Below are positions 47,082-56,211 of a DNA stretch of 64,000 nt, one piece after another (positions within the stretch are counted from its first letter, which is position 1; the number at the start of each line of letters is the position of its first letter). The notes beneath the pieces are model-generated. The model searched no databases, was not told where the DNA came from, and saw only the letters and a list, made by a program, of their open reading frames with translations. The position numbers and the translations under genes are program-made. This DNA comes from Phenylobacterium deserti (GTDB taxonomy: Bacteria > Pseudomonadota > Alphaproteobacteria > Caulobacterales > Caulobacteraceae), in the NCBI RefSeq assembly GCF_003254705.1, contig NZ_QFYR01000002.1, positions 124,001 to 188,000 of the forward strand, read 5' to 3'.

Positions 47082-47727
47082 GCGGCAGGTCCCTGGTGAC
47101 GGTTGGCCGCTGGGCGGCGGCCGGAGAGGGGTCGGGCGTTGGAAACCCCTTGTGGAGGCTCGGTGCTTGGGCGGTCCGGCCGCTGCCGATGCGGTCGCCC
47201 GCATCCCCCGGCTCCAGGCCGGCGCCCTATCTCCCGACGCCCGACAGCCCGGTTGTAAGCCGCCGGCCGGCCGGGTGGAAGCACGAGGACGCGCGCCGCG
47301 CGGCGGCGCGCGGATCTGCAAGGGGCAGGGGCGTCGGTGGGGCGGCGCCTGGCGGATGCAGGCCAAGGGCGACGGTTTGGGCGCGAGGACGAGAACGGTG
47401 GGAGGGTGCGCGGCTGTGCGCGGCGTGGGTCAGCCGCCGGCGGGACCGGGCGGCGCGAACGGGTGGCGCGGGCTTCACGAGGCGGGCGGCGGCGTGGCCC
47501 GGCATCGGGCGCCGAAACGGTGAATGCCGCAGGGGTTGGTCGCCGCCGCAAGTGGGAGGCTTGAAGGCGGGGAAGGCCTTCCCCTGCGCCCGAGCCGCAG
47601 GTCTCGGGCGACCCCTTCCAGCGGGGCGCGGCCCCGCAACGCCCCGCGTGGTGCGCTTGGTCGGACACGTCGTGAGGGTGAAGCGGCCCCGGCTGCGTCT
47701 TCCGGAGGATCGGCGTGGAGGGATCCT
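47082..47727. other. Gene-free stretch before the tandem recombinases
   Basis: About 645 bp without a convincing gene; long frames in it are Arg/Pro-rich shadows. Its last third carries a cluster of hairpins (47569-47637). Confidence 0.5.
47569..47637. repeat. Cluster of three hairpin-forming palindromes
   Basis: GGGGAAGGCCTTCCCC (47569-47584, a perfect 16-bp palindrome), CGCCCGAG-8-CTCGGGCG (47587-47610) and GCGGGGC-3-GCCCCGC (47621-47637) follow each other within 69 bp, about 90 bp before the first recombinase. They may be recombinase-recognised folded sites or a multi-stem terminator. Confidence 0.65.
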
Positions 47728-48726
47728 ATGGCGGCGTTCGGGGTGCGGGCGGAGGCGGAAGACCGCTGGCGGGTGAGGCTGGCGCCGCTGCAGGGCGCCT
47801 ACGCCCCCAAGACGGTTCGGGAATACGCCCGCGACCTGGCCAATTTCGACGTCTGGTGCGCGGCCCGCGGCCTGGCGCCCGCCGTGCCGGCGGAGGCCGA
47901 GACGGTGGCCGGCTATGTGACGGCGCTCTTCCCGGAGTATGTGGCCAGCAGCGTCGCGCGGATCCTGGTCGCCCTGCGCTGGGCGCACCGGCTGGGCGGC
48001 CACCCGGAGCCGACGCGCAGCGAGACGGTTCGGCTGGCCTACCGCGCCGGCCTGCGCCGCCACGGGGCGCGGCCGCGGCAGGCGCCGCCGGCGGACGCCA
48101 TGGTGCGCGACCGGCTGCTGGCCGCCTGCGGCGACGACCTGCTGGGCCTGCGGGACCGGGCGATGTTCTGGATGGCCTACGACACCCTGTGCCGGCGCGG
48201 CGAGCTGATGGCGCTGCGGCTGGAGGACCTCGAGCGGCTGTCGGACGGCGGGGCGCGCCTGCGGGTGCGCCGCTCCAAGGTCGATCCGGAGGGGAAGGGC
48301 GCCCAGGCGTTCCTGTCGCCGGCGGGGCTCGCGGCGGTGGACGCCTGGCTGGCGGCCGCCGGCGTGACGGAGGGGGCGATCCTGCGGCGGGTCCGGCGCA
48401 GCGTGGCCTGCAGCGGGCAGATGAACGGGGTGGTGCTGAACCAGCGGCTGCGGGCCCTGGCTGCGGCGGCGGGGCTGCAGCCGGCCGGCTCCGTCCGGCT
48501 GTCCGGCCACTCCTTCCGGGTGGGCGCCGCGCATGACCTGGTGATGGGCGGCCGGACCCTGCTGGAGGTGATGCGGGCGGGCCGGTGGACCCATGCGGAT
48601 ACCGTCGCCCGCTATGTGCGCCACGCGCCGGTGAACCCCTGGGCGGCGGGACAGGTCGAGGTCGTCAAGGCGGCGTCCGACGGGGAGGCAGATGACGAGG
48701 CCGAGCGCCACCCGGTCGCGCGCTGA
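47728..48726 (+). CDS. Tyrosine recombinase A (tandem pair)
   Basis: 332 residues from ATG 47728 with GGAGG upstream. The core-binding domain (about 15-110) starts LAPLQGAYAPKTVREYARDL, and the catalytic domain carries Arg in DTLCRRGELMALR, Lys in VRRSKVDP, H-x-x-R in SGHSFRVGAAHDL, Trp in RAGRWTHADTV and the Tyr nucleophile in VARYVRHAP. All catalytic residues are present. It belongs to the site-specific integrases of the XerC/D-like phage_integrase family. A paralogue follows 68 bp downstream. Confidence 0.93.
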   Translation: MAAFGVRAEAEDRWRVRLAPLQGAYAPKTVREYARDLANFDVWCAARGLAPAVPAEAETVAGYVTALFPEYVASSVARILVALRWAHRLGGHPEPTRSETVRLAYRAGLRRHGARPRQAPPADAMVRDRLLAACGDDLLGLRDRAMFWMAYDTLCRRGELMALRLEDLERLSDGGARLRVRRSKVDPEGKGAQAFLSPAGLAAVDAWLAAAGVTEGAILRRVRRSVACSGQMNGVVLNQRLRALAAAAGLQPAGSVRLSGHSFRVGAAHDLVMGGRTLLEVMRAGRWTHADTVARYVRHAPVNPWAAGQVEVVKAASDGEADDEAERHPVAR

Positions 48727-48794
48727 GCGGGCGCGGCGGGTGTGGCGGTGTCGGGGTGCTGCGGCTCGCGGCTGTGGTGAGCAGGGGGTGACGG

Positions 48795-49820
48795 ATGGAC
48801 GGGGGATGGATGGCGCGGCATTTCGGGGACGACCCGTGGCCGCCGTGGGCGCTGGCGCTGGCCCGGATGCAGGGCGCCTACGCACCCAACACGATCCTGG
48901 CCTATGCCCGCTGCTTCGAGCGCTTCGAGCGCTGGTGCGCCGGGGCGGGGTTCTCGCCGCTCCCGGCCGAGGCCGACGCCGTGGCGGGGTTCGTGTCGCA
49001 CCTGTTCCCCAGCTGCGCCCGCAACACGGTGGTGCAGTACCTGCGCTCGATCCGGGCGGTGCACCGGCTCGCCGGTGAGCCGGACGTCAGCTACAGCCTG
49101 CCGGTGCAGCTGGCCTTCCGGCGCGGCCGGCGCGAGCACGGCCGGCCGGCGCAGCAGGCCTATGGCCTCACCGCCGCGATGCGCGACCAGCTGGTCGCCA
49201 CCTGGGCCAACGATCTGCATGGCATGCGCAACCGCGCCCTGCTGCGGCTGGCCTATGACGGTCTGTTGCGGCGAAGCGAGCTGATCCGACTGGAGGTGGA
49301 GGATTTCGAGCCGCTGCCGGACGGCACGGGCAAGATCCTCGTGCGGCGGGCCAAGAACGATCCCTTCGGCCAGCGCTACGCGGCCTACCTGTCGCGCGAG
49401 ACCACGGCGGCCGTGCAGGCCTGGTTGAAGGCGGCGAAGATCGAGCGGGGCCCCCTGCTGCGGGCCATCTGGCGAGGGCGGCCGCTGCCGGGCCATGCGG
49501 ACCCGCGGCTGGTGAACCAGGTGCTGGCCCTGGCGGTCCGCCGGGCGAAGATCCCGCCCGATATCGCCCGGCGGCTGAACGCCCACTCCTTCCGCATCGG
49601 CGCCGCCCAGGACCTGGCGGCGGCCGGGCGATCGCTGATCGAGATCATGCGGGCCGGCCGTTGGCGGCACCTGAGCACGGTGGCGCACTACGTCCAGTGT
49701 GCGCCGGTGAACGTCTGGGCGGACCAAGGGGAGGGGACCGGCGGCGGCGTGGAGGAGAAGCGCCTGTGGCGCTCGGCCGAGCAGTGGAACCCGCGGGAGG
49801 GACCGCGCACCGACGGCTGA
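48795..49820 (+). CDS. Tyrosine recombinase B (tandem pair)
   Basis: About 341 residues from ATG 48795 (ATG 48810 is an alternative). It parallels recombinase A: LARMQGAYAPNTILAYARCF at the start, Arg in DGLLRRSELIRLE, Lys in VRRAKNDP, HSFRIGAAQDLAAAG, RAGRWRHLSTVAHYVQ with the Tyr. The catalytic set is complete. The pair is clearly paralogous, sharing many identical stretches, but differs enough to have distinct sites. Tandem recombinases of this kind act together in RIT-like elements, though a third member is missing here. Confidence 0.92.
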   Translation: MDGGWMARHFGDDPWPPWALALARMQGAYAPNTILAYARCFERFERWCAGAGFSPLPAEADAVAGFVSHLFPSCARNTVVQYLRSIRAVHRLAGEPDVSYSLPVQLAFRRGRREHGRPAQQAYGLTAAMRDQLVATWANDLHGMRNRALLRLAYDGLLRRSELIRLEVEDFEPLPDGTGKILVRRAKNDPFGQRYAAYLSRETTAAVQAWLKAAKIERGPLLRAIWRGRPLPGHADPRLVNQVLALAVRRAKIPPDIARRLNAHSFRIGAAQDLAAAGRSLIEIMRAGRWRHLSTVAHYVQCAPVNVWADQGEGTGGGVEEKRLWRSAEQWNPREGPRTDG

Positions 49821-49855
49821 CCAGAACCGGGGCGCGGGGCGCACGTTGTGAGCTC

Positions 49856-50320
49856 ATGGATCAGGATCGTGAACGCGCCCATCGGGCCTGGCGGCAGGCC
49901 GAACGGATCAAGCGGCTCTCGGATGGGCTCGTGAAGCTCGGCCCCTTGCGGCTCGGGGTGGACGGGGTGATCGCCTGGGCTCCGGGCGCTGGGACGCTGT
50001 ACAGCGCCGGTGCGGCGGGTCTGCTGCTCTATGAGGCCGTGCAGGCGGGCGCCAAGCCGGCGACCCTGGCGCGGATGGCGGGCTACCTGCTGGCCGATAC
50101 CGGCGCCTCAAGCGTGCCGATCCTCGGCTGGGCGATCGACACCCTGTTCCCTGGCCACCTCATGGCGGCGAGAGCCCTGCAGCGCGATATCGAGAAGCGG
50201 CACGGGAAGAGCGAGCTTCCGGAGGACTGGGGGCGGGCCAGGAGCTGGTTCGGGCGGGGGCGACGAGCTTCTGGGCCGCAGACCGTCGACCTGCCCGAGG
50301 GAAGCTGGCGGGCGAAGTAG
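49856..50320 (+). CDS. DUF4112 domain protein
   Basis: 154 residues from ATG 49856. The core (about 15-110) matches DUF4112: RIKRLSDGLVKLGPLRLGVD, AWAPGAGTLYSAGAAGLLLY, and VPILGWAIDTLFPGHLMAA, with two to three likely membrane segments. The basic C-terminal tail is polar. The family is widespread in membranes and has no assigned function. It is the last gene before the polysaccharide locus and is probably core. Confidence 0.88.
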   Translation: MDQDRERAHRAWRQAERIKRLSDGLVKLGPLRLGVDGVIAWAPGAGTLYSAGAAGLLLYEAVQAGAKPATLARMAGYLLADTGASSVPILGWAIDTLFPGHLMAARALQRDIEKRHGKSELPEDWGRARSWFGRGRRASGPQTVDLPEGSWRAK

Positions 50321-50462
50321 TTGCGCTGGGCACCCCCACGCCTTTTGATGGAGCTCCATGACGTTCGACCTGCGTCCGATCCCAGCCAACAAGCGTGGGT
50401 GAGCTGCGGAGCGACTCTGCTCGCCGCCCGCGCGCAGCACCCACGCACTCGGGAGCAGCGAC

Positions 50463-51602
50463 CTAGTTGACGCGTTCGTCCGCGAGCTGCCGCGCGCTCG
50501 TCGAGGATCGGGCTGGCACCAGGGGCGTCGGCTGCAGGAGCGCTGCCAACAATGCCGCGAGTTCGTTCGTTGATTTGTCGAACTGAGAGCTGAATTGTTT
50601 GGTCGCGTTCGTGCGACTCCTCTGTTGGGCCGTGGTGCTCTCGACTGTGGAGAGGATGGTAGCTGGAGCCCGCGCCAAGAACTCCGCTTCGCTCTCGAAA
50701 ACCGCCCCCCCGAAGGGCTCGATGGTCTCCCGCACGCAGCACTGATCGATTCCCAGCACCGGAGTGCCGTAAGAGAGCGCCTCCAAGTTGACGATCCCCT
50801 GCGTCTCATTGCGATAGGTGCTCGGGAAAAGCAAATAGTCGAGCTGGCTAAAAAATGCCGCCTTGGATTCCCTCACTGCTCCCCAAAGCACGAGCTCAAC
50901 GTTGAGTTCATGCGCTACTTTCGAGAGTTCCTTAGAGGTCGCGTCGTCAAGCGGCCCTGCGACCTCAAAGGTGGTAGGGTGGTGCCTCGCGGTGCTTCCC
51001 GCAACGGTCAATGCGCGGAACAGTCCCTTCTCGACCGGGTGGGAGCCGCTCATGAAGCCGAGCCTTATAGACGCATCGTCGAGGCTGCGCGGCTGTGGGC
51101 GTGGTTGCGCCACAAGGAAGGCGTTCGTGAGCGTCAGCGGCGCCGGCGCGCGTCTCGAATACCTGCCGTCGAACTCAATAGCCATCTTTTCGCATTGGAA
51201 GATGTGGACCGCGTCGGGCACCGCGCGAATGATCAACGGTATGAGGTTATCGTGCTTCCTGACGTAGCTATAGCCGTGATGGTGCACGAAAACCCGGAGC
51301 CCGCGCATTCGGCAGAGTAGCAGAAGAGGAAGCGCAAGCGCCTTCCCGGCATTGCTCTCCAGCGAGAAGTAGACGGCGTCCGGCTTGCCGGTTGCGAGAC
51401 CCGCTAGCCGTGAGACTGACGACCAGGTTCTGGCGACTAGTCGGTGGACCAAGGAGCCGCCCATGCCCAGGAGAGGATAACGTTGCACAATTGCGCCGCG
51501 CCTCTCGAGCTCATCGAGAATAGCGCCGGTGCATGTCGCGGCTCCCGTCAGAGACGGCGGGAGAGGTCCGAATGCGGCGATCTTTCGGGCGGCGCTTGTC
51601 AC
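50463..51602 (-). CDS. Glycosyltransferase, GT4-like
   Basis: 379 residues from GTG 51602, overlapping the stop of the GT2-like gene. The GT-B fold is suggested by the N-terminal AAFGPLPPSLTGAATCTGAI, a central hinge, and the C-terminal donor-binding LFPSTYRNETQGIVNLEALS then YGTPVLGIDQCCV, the E-x7-E-like motif of GT4 enzymes. It probably adds a sugar to the polysaccharide repeat on the cytoplasmic face of the membrane. The sequence is A/T-richer than the island next to it. The C-terminal ~45 residues are low-complexity Ser/Thr. Confidence 0.85.
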   Translation of the reverse strand: MTSAARKIAAFGPLPPSLTGAATCTGAILDELERRGAIVQRYPLLGMGGSLVHRLVARTWSSVSRLAGLATGKPDAVYFSLESNAGKALALPLLLLCRMRGLRVFVHHHGYSYVRKHDNLIPLIIRAVPDAVHIFQCEKMAIEFDGRYSRRAPAPLTLTNAFLVAQPRPQPRSLDDASIRLGFMSGSHPVEKGLFRALTVAGSTARHHPTTFEVAGPLDDATSKELSKVAHELNVELVLWGAVRESKAAFFSQLDYLLFPSTYRNETQGIVNLEALSYGTPVLGIDQCCVRETIEPFGGAVFESEAEFLARAPATILSTVESTTAQQRSRTNATKQFSSQFDKSTNELAALLAALLQPTPLVPARSSTSARQLADERVN

Positions 51603-52531
51603 GTTTGGAATCGTCGCATTCCTAGAGCCGCCAGCCCCTTCTTGATCTTATGGTTGCGCATCGCGTTGGTACGCAGAAGGCCGCGTCGGAAGGCCTGCTC
51701 AGCAAAGGGAACCAACTCAACGGCACCTGGGAGATCTGGGGGCCCCGGTTTGTCCCAAACGGCGGGGCGGGGCCCGCTGAGCAACGCCTTCGCAGACCCG
51801 ACCGAGTTGTGCGTCGCCGAGCTGTCAAAGCCGATGTTCGTCACAAGAGACTTCGGCGGCATAACTGCAAGTCCGTCAGCTTTGAAGACCGACCACCACC
51901 AGCGGATCGCCCAGCTGTCCAGGCCCCCTCGCATCTGCTTGCGCAGCATGTCGGCAAACGGAAACGTACCGCCGGCGTTGAAGCTTCGTTCGAGCAAGGG
52001 GTCGGAGTCCAGCTCCTCCCATCCGGTAGCTTGAGCGTCGAAGTGCTTCCAAGCCCGCTTCCAAGTGGCCCATCCCCATGAGGTGGTGAACCGCTGGAAC
52101 GATCCGGATCTCTGAGACTCGAACTCAGGAACCGAATATTGGTAGCCCCCTACGTGCATCACCTGTTCGCTGCTGGAATATTTCTCCAAAGCGCCCTGGA
52201 ACCATAAAAGGGCGGAAGGCTGTAAGAGCAGGTCGTCTTCTACCACGATCACAGAGCCGTACTGGTCAGTCAGCGCTGTAACGGCGCTGATGATCGAGTT
52301 CGCGAGGCCACGGTTCGCCTCTTGAGCAACGACAGTCATGTTCGGCCGCTTGCGGAACCCAAGTAGTTCTCGCACCGCTTCGACGTCAGCTACCGCCGCC
52401 GCGTTCTTCGGTCCATCAGAATAGATGTGCAGATCATGATCCGCAAAGCCTTCGCATGCCTCTAGCGCGTCGAGTGTTCGGGATAGGTGATCGGCTCGAC
52501 GGTAAGCAAATAATGCAATCGGCGCTTTCAC
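51599..52531 (-). CDS. Glycosyltransferase, GT2/GNT-I-like
   Basis: 310 residues. The start PIALFAYRRADHLSRTLDAL is a GT-A fold opening, and VIVVEDDLLLQPSALLWF holds the D-x-D-like EDD that binds the metal-nucleotide sugar. FTTSWGWATWKRAWKHFD and GGLDSWAIRWWWSVF are typical of the GNT-I-like/'glycosyltransferase family 2 of polysaccharide loci' seen in bacteria. It is translated just ahead of the GT4-like gene, in the same operon. Confidence 0.87.
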   Translation of the reverse strand: MKAPIALFAYRRADHLSRTLDALEACEGFADHDLHIYSDGPKNAAAVADVEAVRELLGFRKRPNMTVVAQEANRGLANSIISAVTALTDQYGSVIVVEDDLLLQPSALLWFQGALEKYSSSEQVMHVGGYQYSVPEFESQRSGSFQRFTTSWGWATWKRAWKHFDAQATGWEELDSDPLLERSFNAGGTFPFADMLRKQMRGGLDSWAIRWWWSVFKADGLAVMPPKSLVTNIGFDSSATHNSVGSAKALLSGPRPAVWDKPGPPDLPGAVELVPFAEQAFRRGLLRTNAMRNHKIKKGLAALGMRRFQT

Positions 52532-52671
52532 TTAGAGCCTCAGACGGTGGCGGGTGCCCGAGCTAGGATCGGACGCCCCCATTTCGGTTGATTTATAGCT
52601 CAGTAGTAGCAGGCTTAGCCGTAAAGAAATATCACCTTCCCAGAACACCAACTGTGAGCGCAGAGGCAGAC

Positions 52672-53697
52672 GTGAGCAATCCCGCGAGACCGGCGAGCGA
52701 CTGCGGTCTGACCCTCGTCTCCTACGGGCGGCAGGGGCACCGGCAGGAGTATATCGATTTCTTCTCACGAACACTCGCAGGCGGTTTGATCCCGTCTCTC
52801 GCTGAGCATTGGCGCGATGCAGTGCCGGTCGCCGAACCGGTGCTTTTCCTGATGATTGAGGAGGATACAGTTGGATTCGCGAGGGCGGCTATTCGCCGTT
52901 CATTAGCGGGGCGACGGACCGTCGGCCTCCTCTTCCGACCGGTCGAATGTGCACGTCCCCGATCCACGCGAACGCTCGTCAAGGGCTTGGCCATGAGGGT
53001 GCTGAAGCGTTGGCCTGGCGTGTCCGTCATCAGCATTCTGCCGGCTGATGTGGAGCCAGCCGTTATTTCCGTCGCCACTGACTGGATCTACGATCCGCAG
53101 TTATGGGACCTGCCGACAGTTGGGGCGTCCGTGATGAGCGCTATGGCCGTTGAGATCCGTGAGGCGGCAGGCGACCGTACGGTTGTCGTCGCGCTCGGCG
53201 CGCAAAACGAGGACAAGGGCTTTCACCAGTTTGTGGAGATCTGGCGCTCAAGCGAACAGCTTCGCGAGCGATTCCTGTTCGTCGCGGCTGGCAAGGTTGC
53301 GTCCGAGTCAAAGGGGATGGCGGACGAGTTCGTAAGGGCCGGCGGTCTCCTGCGAGACGGCTTCGTCTCCGATGAAGATATGGCGGGTGCGTATGCGGTC
53401 GCGGATCTCATGTGGAGTTGCTACGGGCCGCAGTACAATCAGGCCTCGGGCATCTTTGGTCGGGCAGTTCAGCGGGCAGTTCCCGTGGTGGTGCGGCGCA
53501 ATTCCTATGTGGAGGCTCAGGCGCGGCGATTCGGATTTCCGAACCTTTCGCTCGACTGGACTGAGGCTCGGGAAGCTGCCGCAAAGCTGTTGGGGTGGTC
53601 ACCTCCCGATCGACCCAACACCGCTAACCTGGTCGCGGGCATGCGCGCACGTAGTCTGAAGGCGCTGACTCAATCGCTTGGACGATGGACCGCGTGA
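52672..53697 (+). CDS. Glycosyltransferase-like protein of the polysaccharide locus
   Basis: 341 residues from GTG 52672, preferred because CAGAGG lies six bases upstream; TTG and GTG starts at 52588 and 52654 exist. Two Rossmann-like halves: LTLVSYGRQGHRQEYIDFFS at the start, and a later VVVALGAQNEDKGFHQFVEI, SESKGMADEFVRAGGLL, LMWSCYGPQYNQASGIFGR. This is the GT-B/GT4 style with the donor-site Glu replaced by other residues. It overlaps the flippase gene by 13 bp. Confidence 0.75.
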   Translation: MSNPARPASDCGLTLVSYGRQGHRQEYIDFFSRTLAGGLIPSLAEHWRDAVPVAEPVLFLMIEEDTVGFARAAIRRSLAGRRTVGLLFRPVECARPRSTRTLVKGLAMRVLKRWPGVSVISILPADVEPAVISVATDWIYDPQLWDLPTVGASVMSAMAVEIREAAGDRTVVVALGAQNEDKGFHQFVEIWRSSEQLRERFLFVAAGKVASESKGMADEFVRAGGLLRDGFVSDEDMAGAYAVADLMWSCYGPQYNQASGIFGRAVQRAVPVVVRRNSYVEAQARRFGFPNLSLDWTEAREAAAKLLGWSPPDRPNTANLVAGMRARSLKALTQSLGRWTA

Positions 53698-55034
53698 ACC
53701 TCCGCAAGAACATTAGCTGGAACGTCGCTGAGGTTGTCGTCACGAGCCTAGGACTGTTCCTTCTGTACAAGATCATCATCGCCTCTGTCGGGGTCTCTGG
53801 TGTCGGCATATGGTCGCTTGTGATGGCGGCGACTTCGATTGCTCGGGTGGCTGACGTCGGTGCGGCTGCTGGCCTAGGTCGCTACATCGCCCTCGCTGAC
53901 CGGGAAGGACCACAAGCTAGAACTGCCATCGATTACATTGAGACGGCTTGGCTCCTCAATTTCCTGCTCTATCTTACGCTCGGCTTGCTGCTCTACTGGC
54001 CGGCCTACATGGGGCTGGGTCTACTTCCAGATCCCGCTGTTATACGTGAAGCGCGACAACTCCTGCCGTTCGCCATCGGGTCTTTTGTGCTCATGAATCT
54101 AACGGCAGTAGTGAATTCTGCTCTGCTTGGTCTCGGCAAATCTTATCAGAAAAGTGCTCTTTCGATGCTGGCTGCGATAGGGCAGATCGGAGTGGCTGTT
54201 TTCGCGATCCGGTCGTTTGGCCTTCGCGGTGTCGCGCTCGCTCAGATGGCTCAGAACCTGTTCATCTGTATTGTTGGCTGGCTGCTCACGACGCGTGCTG
54301 CCTCAGGGCGTGTAGATCTGCGCCTGCCCTGGCGGCTGCGAATGCAGCCCCTTCGTGAACTTCTTGGCTTCGGCCTGCGACTTCAGGCTGTCAACTTAGC
54401 CACCTTCCTGCATGAGCCTGCCGTAAAGCTCGCTTTTTCTGTTGTTGGCGGTGTCCACGCGTTGGGCCTCTTCGAAATGGCTTCTCGCGTCGTTCTTCAG
54501 GCACGCCAGCTACTCGTGACGCCGAGCCAAAACCTGACGCCCCTTTTTGCGCGAGCTGTAGCCGAGAACGATCCAGCGCTCCGCGACCTCTATCAACGTG
54601 CGGTGACGCTGATCATGCTTGTTGCTGTTACTGGGTTCGGCATTCTCGCGCTGGGGGCTCCTCTGCTGAGCAAGCTCTGGCTCGGCCGGGTTGATGGTAT
54701 ATTTAGCCTCACGTTGGCTGTTCTCTGCTTCGCTTGGCTGTTCAATGTGGTTTCAGTTCCGGCTTACTTGCTCGGAGTTGGTTCGGGCGTGGTGCGATGG
54801 AACCTTCTCGGTAGCGCCGTCACCACCGTCTTTGGCCCCGTCTTCGGGATTTTTCTGGGCATCATGTTTGGGCCGCTTGGCGTGACAACGGGCGCAGCGA
54901 TCGGCATCGCCTCTGGAGCCCTGCTGATCAGCGTCCAAAACTGCCGAGCTCAGCGCCTCCGAGTTCTGCCCGAATTCCCAGTCATGACCCGCGAACTGCT
55001 GGCCTCGATTAGTCAAATCCGGCGAGTTGGATGA
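53685..55034 (+). CDS. Wzx-type polysaccharide flippase (MATE/MOP fold)
   Basis: 449 residues with about 12 membrane segments and a basic start (RVNLRKNISWNVAEVVVTSL), typical of the Polysacc_synt family. It should flip the lipid-linked repeat unit across the inner membrane. A GAAAGLGRYIALADREG segment near residue 62 fits the conserved first loop. It overlaps the upstream glycosyltransferase by 13 bp and the next one by ATGA, so three genes form one operon. Confidence 0.9.
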   Translation: MDRVNLRKNISWNVAEVVVTSLGLFLLYKIIIASVGVSGVGIWSLVMAATSIARVADVGAAAGLGRYIALADREGPQARTAIDYIETAWLLNFLLYLTLGLLLYWPAYMGLGLLPDPAVIREARQLLPFAIGSFVLMNLTAVVNSALLGLGKSYQKSALSMLAAIGQIGVAVFAIRSFGLRGVALAQMAQNLFICIVGWLLTTRAASGRVDLRLPWRLRMQPLRELLGFGLRLQAVNLATFLHEPAVKLAFSVVGGVHALGLFEMASRVVLQARQLLVTPSQNLTPLFARAVAENDPALRDLYQRAVTLIMLVAVTGFGILALGAPLLSKLWLGRVDGIFSLTLAVLCFAWLFNVVSVPAYLLGVGSGVVRWNLLGSAVTTVFGPVFGIFLGIMFGPLGVTTGAAIGIASGALLISVQNCRAQRLRVLPEFPVMTRELLASISQIRRVG

Positions 55035-56140
55035 AGATACTCCACCTAGTTCATATTCCCCGCCACTCGGGGGCTGAAGTGCTTGCGAGAGACTTGTGTA
55101 TCCAACATCGGATACTGGGGGCACGCTCAGCGATTGCGTCGAACGCTCCCGCGGCTGAAGCTTTCGAGCCGGAGCTCGCTGCGTTGGCCGAAGCCGGTGT
55201 TGAGCTCTACGTTCCTCGCGAAGAGTTATACGGGCTCGCCCGCTCGCGGAACTTCGCGCGTGCTTTTGCTGCGTTCGAGCCAGACGTGGTGTTTGCGCAT
55301 TCTTTGCTCCCTGCGCTTTACGGCCGAATTGCTTTGGCCATGGTCAGGAGGCGACCGCCGATCCACTTCGTCCTGCACAGCAGCACCAATGACTTCTCTA
55401 ACTGGAAGGCGCGCTGGGCGGAGCGCATGCTTGTGCCGCTTACCCGCAGCGTGATCGCTGTCGCAGAACCCGCTGCAGCCAACTACAAGCGAAACGTGCC
55501 ATGGGGCCCCGAGCCTCAGGTTATCTCAAACGGGGTTGACGTGGAACGTTTCCGGACAACTTCCGAGAAGCGCAAGGAAGTCAGGGACCATCTGCAAATC
55601 CGGCCTCACGAACGAATTCTGCTTCAATTGGGGCGGATCGCTCCGATCAAACAGCAGTGCTTCGCAGTGAAATCCTTGATGAATGTTCTAGCCTCCAATC
55701 CAAGCGCGAGTCTCTGGTTCGCTGGCGTAGTTGAGGACGAGAATTATCTTCGAGAGTTGGTGGCTGCGATCGAAGGGACGGGGCTAGGCGGCCGGATCCG
55801 TTTTCTCGGCCCGCGGAGGGATGTCCCTAACCTGTTAGCTGCAGCAGACGTCTACCTTATGCCGTCTATCGCGGAGCAGCATAGCATTGCGCTTTTGGAG
55901 GCGCTGTCGAGTGGGGTCCCCGTCGTGGCGAGCGACATACCCAGCTTCGCGTTCGCAAGGTACATGCCCGGTGTGACACTGGTGCCGTTAGATAACTCCG
56001 ATGAACTTGCTGCATCTGTCGCAGACCAACTGCGGCGCAGTGAACGTTACGTGCGGGACTTGAGTGACTATGACGCCGGGCGGACGGCGAGGGACTATTT
56101 AAAGATTGCGGGCTTTGCGTCTGACGTGGGCCCAGCATAG
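55031..56140 (+). CDS. GT4-family glycosyltransferase
   Basis: 369 residues. The N-terminal MKILHLVHIPRHSGAEVLAR and central VISNGVDVERFR are classical GT4 signatures. The C-terminal half has LLQLGRIAPIKQ and EQHSIALLEALSSGVPVVASD, the E-x7-E donor motif. It probably transfers a hexose or deoxyhexose from a nucleotide sugar. It is last in the plus-strand operon and translationally coupled to the flippase. Confidence 0.93.
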   Translation: MKILHLVHIPRHSGAEVLARDLCIQHRILGARSAIASNAPAAEAFEPELAALAEAGVELYVPREELYGLARSRNFARAFAAFEPDVVFAHSLLPALYGRIALAMVRRRPPIHFVLHSSTNDFSNWKARWAERMLVPLTRSVIAVAEPAAANYKRNVPWGPEPQVISNGVDVERFRTTSEKRKEVRDHLQIRPHERILLQLGRIAPIKQQCFAVKSLMNVLASNPSASLWFAGVVEDENYLRELVAAIEGTGLGGRIRFLGPRRDVPNLLAAADVYLMPSIAEQHSIALLEALSSGVPVVASDIPSFAFARYMPGVTLVPLDNSDELAASVADQLRRSERYVRDLSDYDAGRTARDYLKIAGFASDVGPA

Positions 56141-56211
56141 TCGTTTGTTGAGTGGGCGTAGTGCTCGCTAGGGCAGCTGAACTATGCCAATAGCTGCGCA
56201 CGTCCGGCAAC

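Larger units (their letters stand above)
32412..49820. mobile_element. Putative integrated element(s) at tRNA-His
   Basis: A tyrosine integrase and excisionase-like gene lie directly at the tRNA-His 3' end. The next 17 kb hold plasmid/ICE-style genes (toxin-antitoxin, RadC-like, Toprim, ParB-like, DUF2493, Xre, nuclease) and end with two more tyrosine recombinases. I found no repeated copy of the tRNA-His end (for example GTTCGATCCGGGAGGGCGG) inside the window, so the right border is uncertain and several insertions may be nested. Confidence 0.55.

Noticed and set aside
47078..47668. Minus-strand frame of 196 codons before the tandem recombinases
   Set aside because: The product is almost wholly Arg, Pro and Ala with no domain-like pattern, and it overlaps the real small gene at 46893 and the hairpin cluster.
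32412..50462. Second copy of the tRNA-His 3' end as right attachment site
   Set aside because: I looked through the gene-free stretches to 50.5 kb and found no copy of the T-arm/acceptor sequence. The right border of the island stays undefined.
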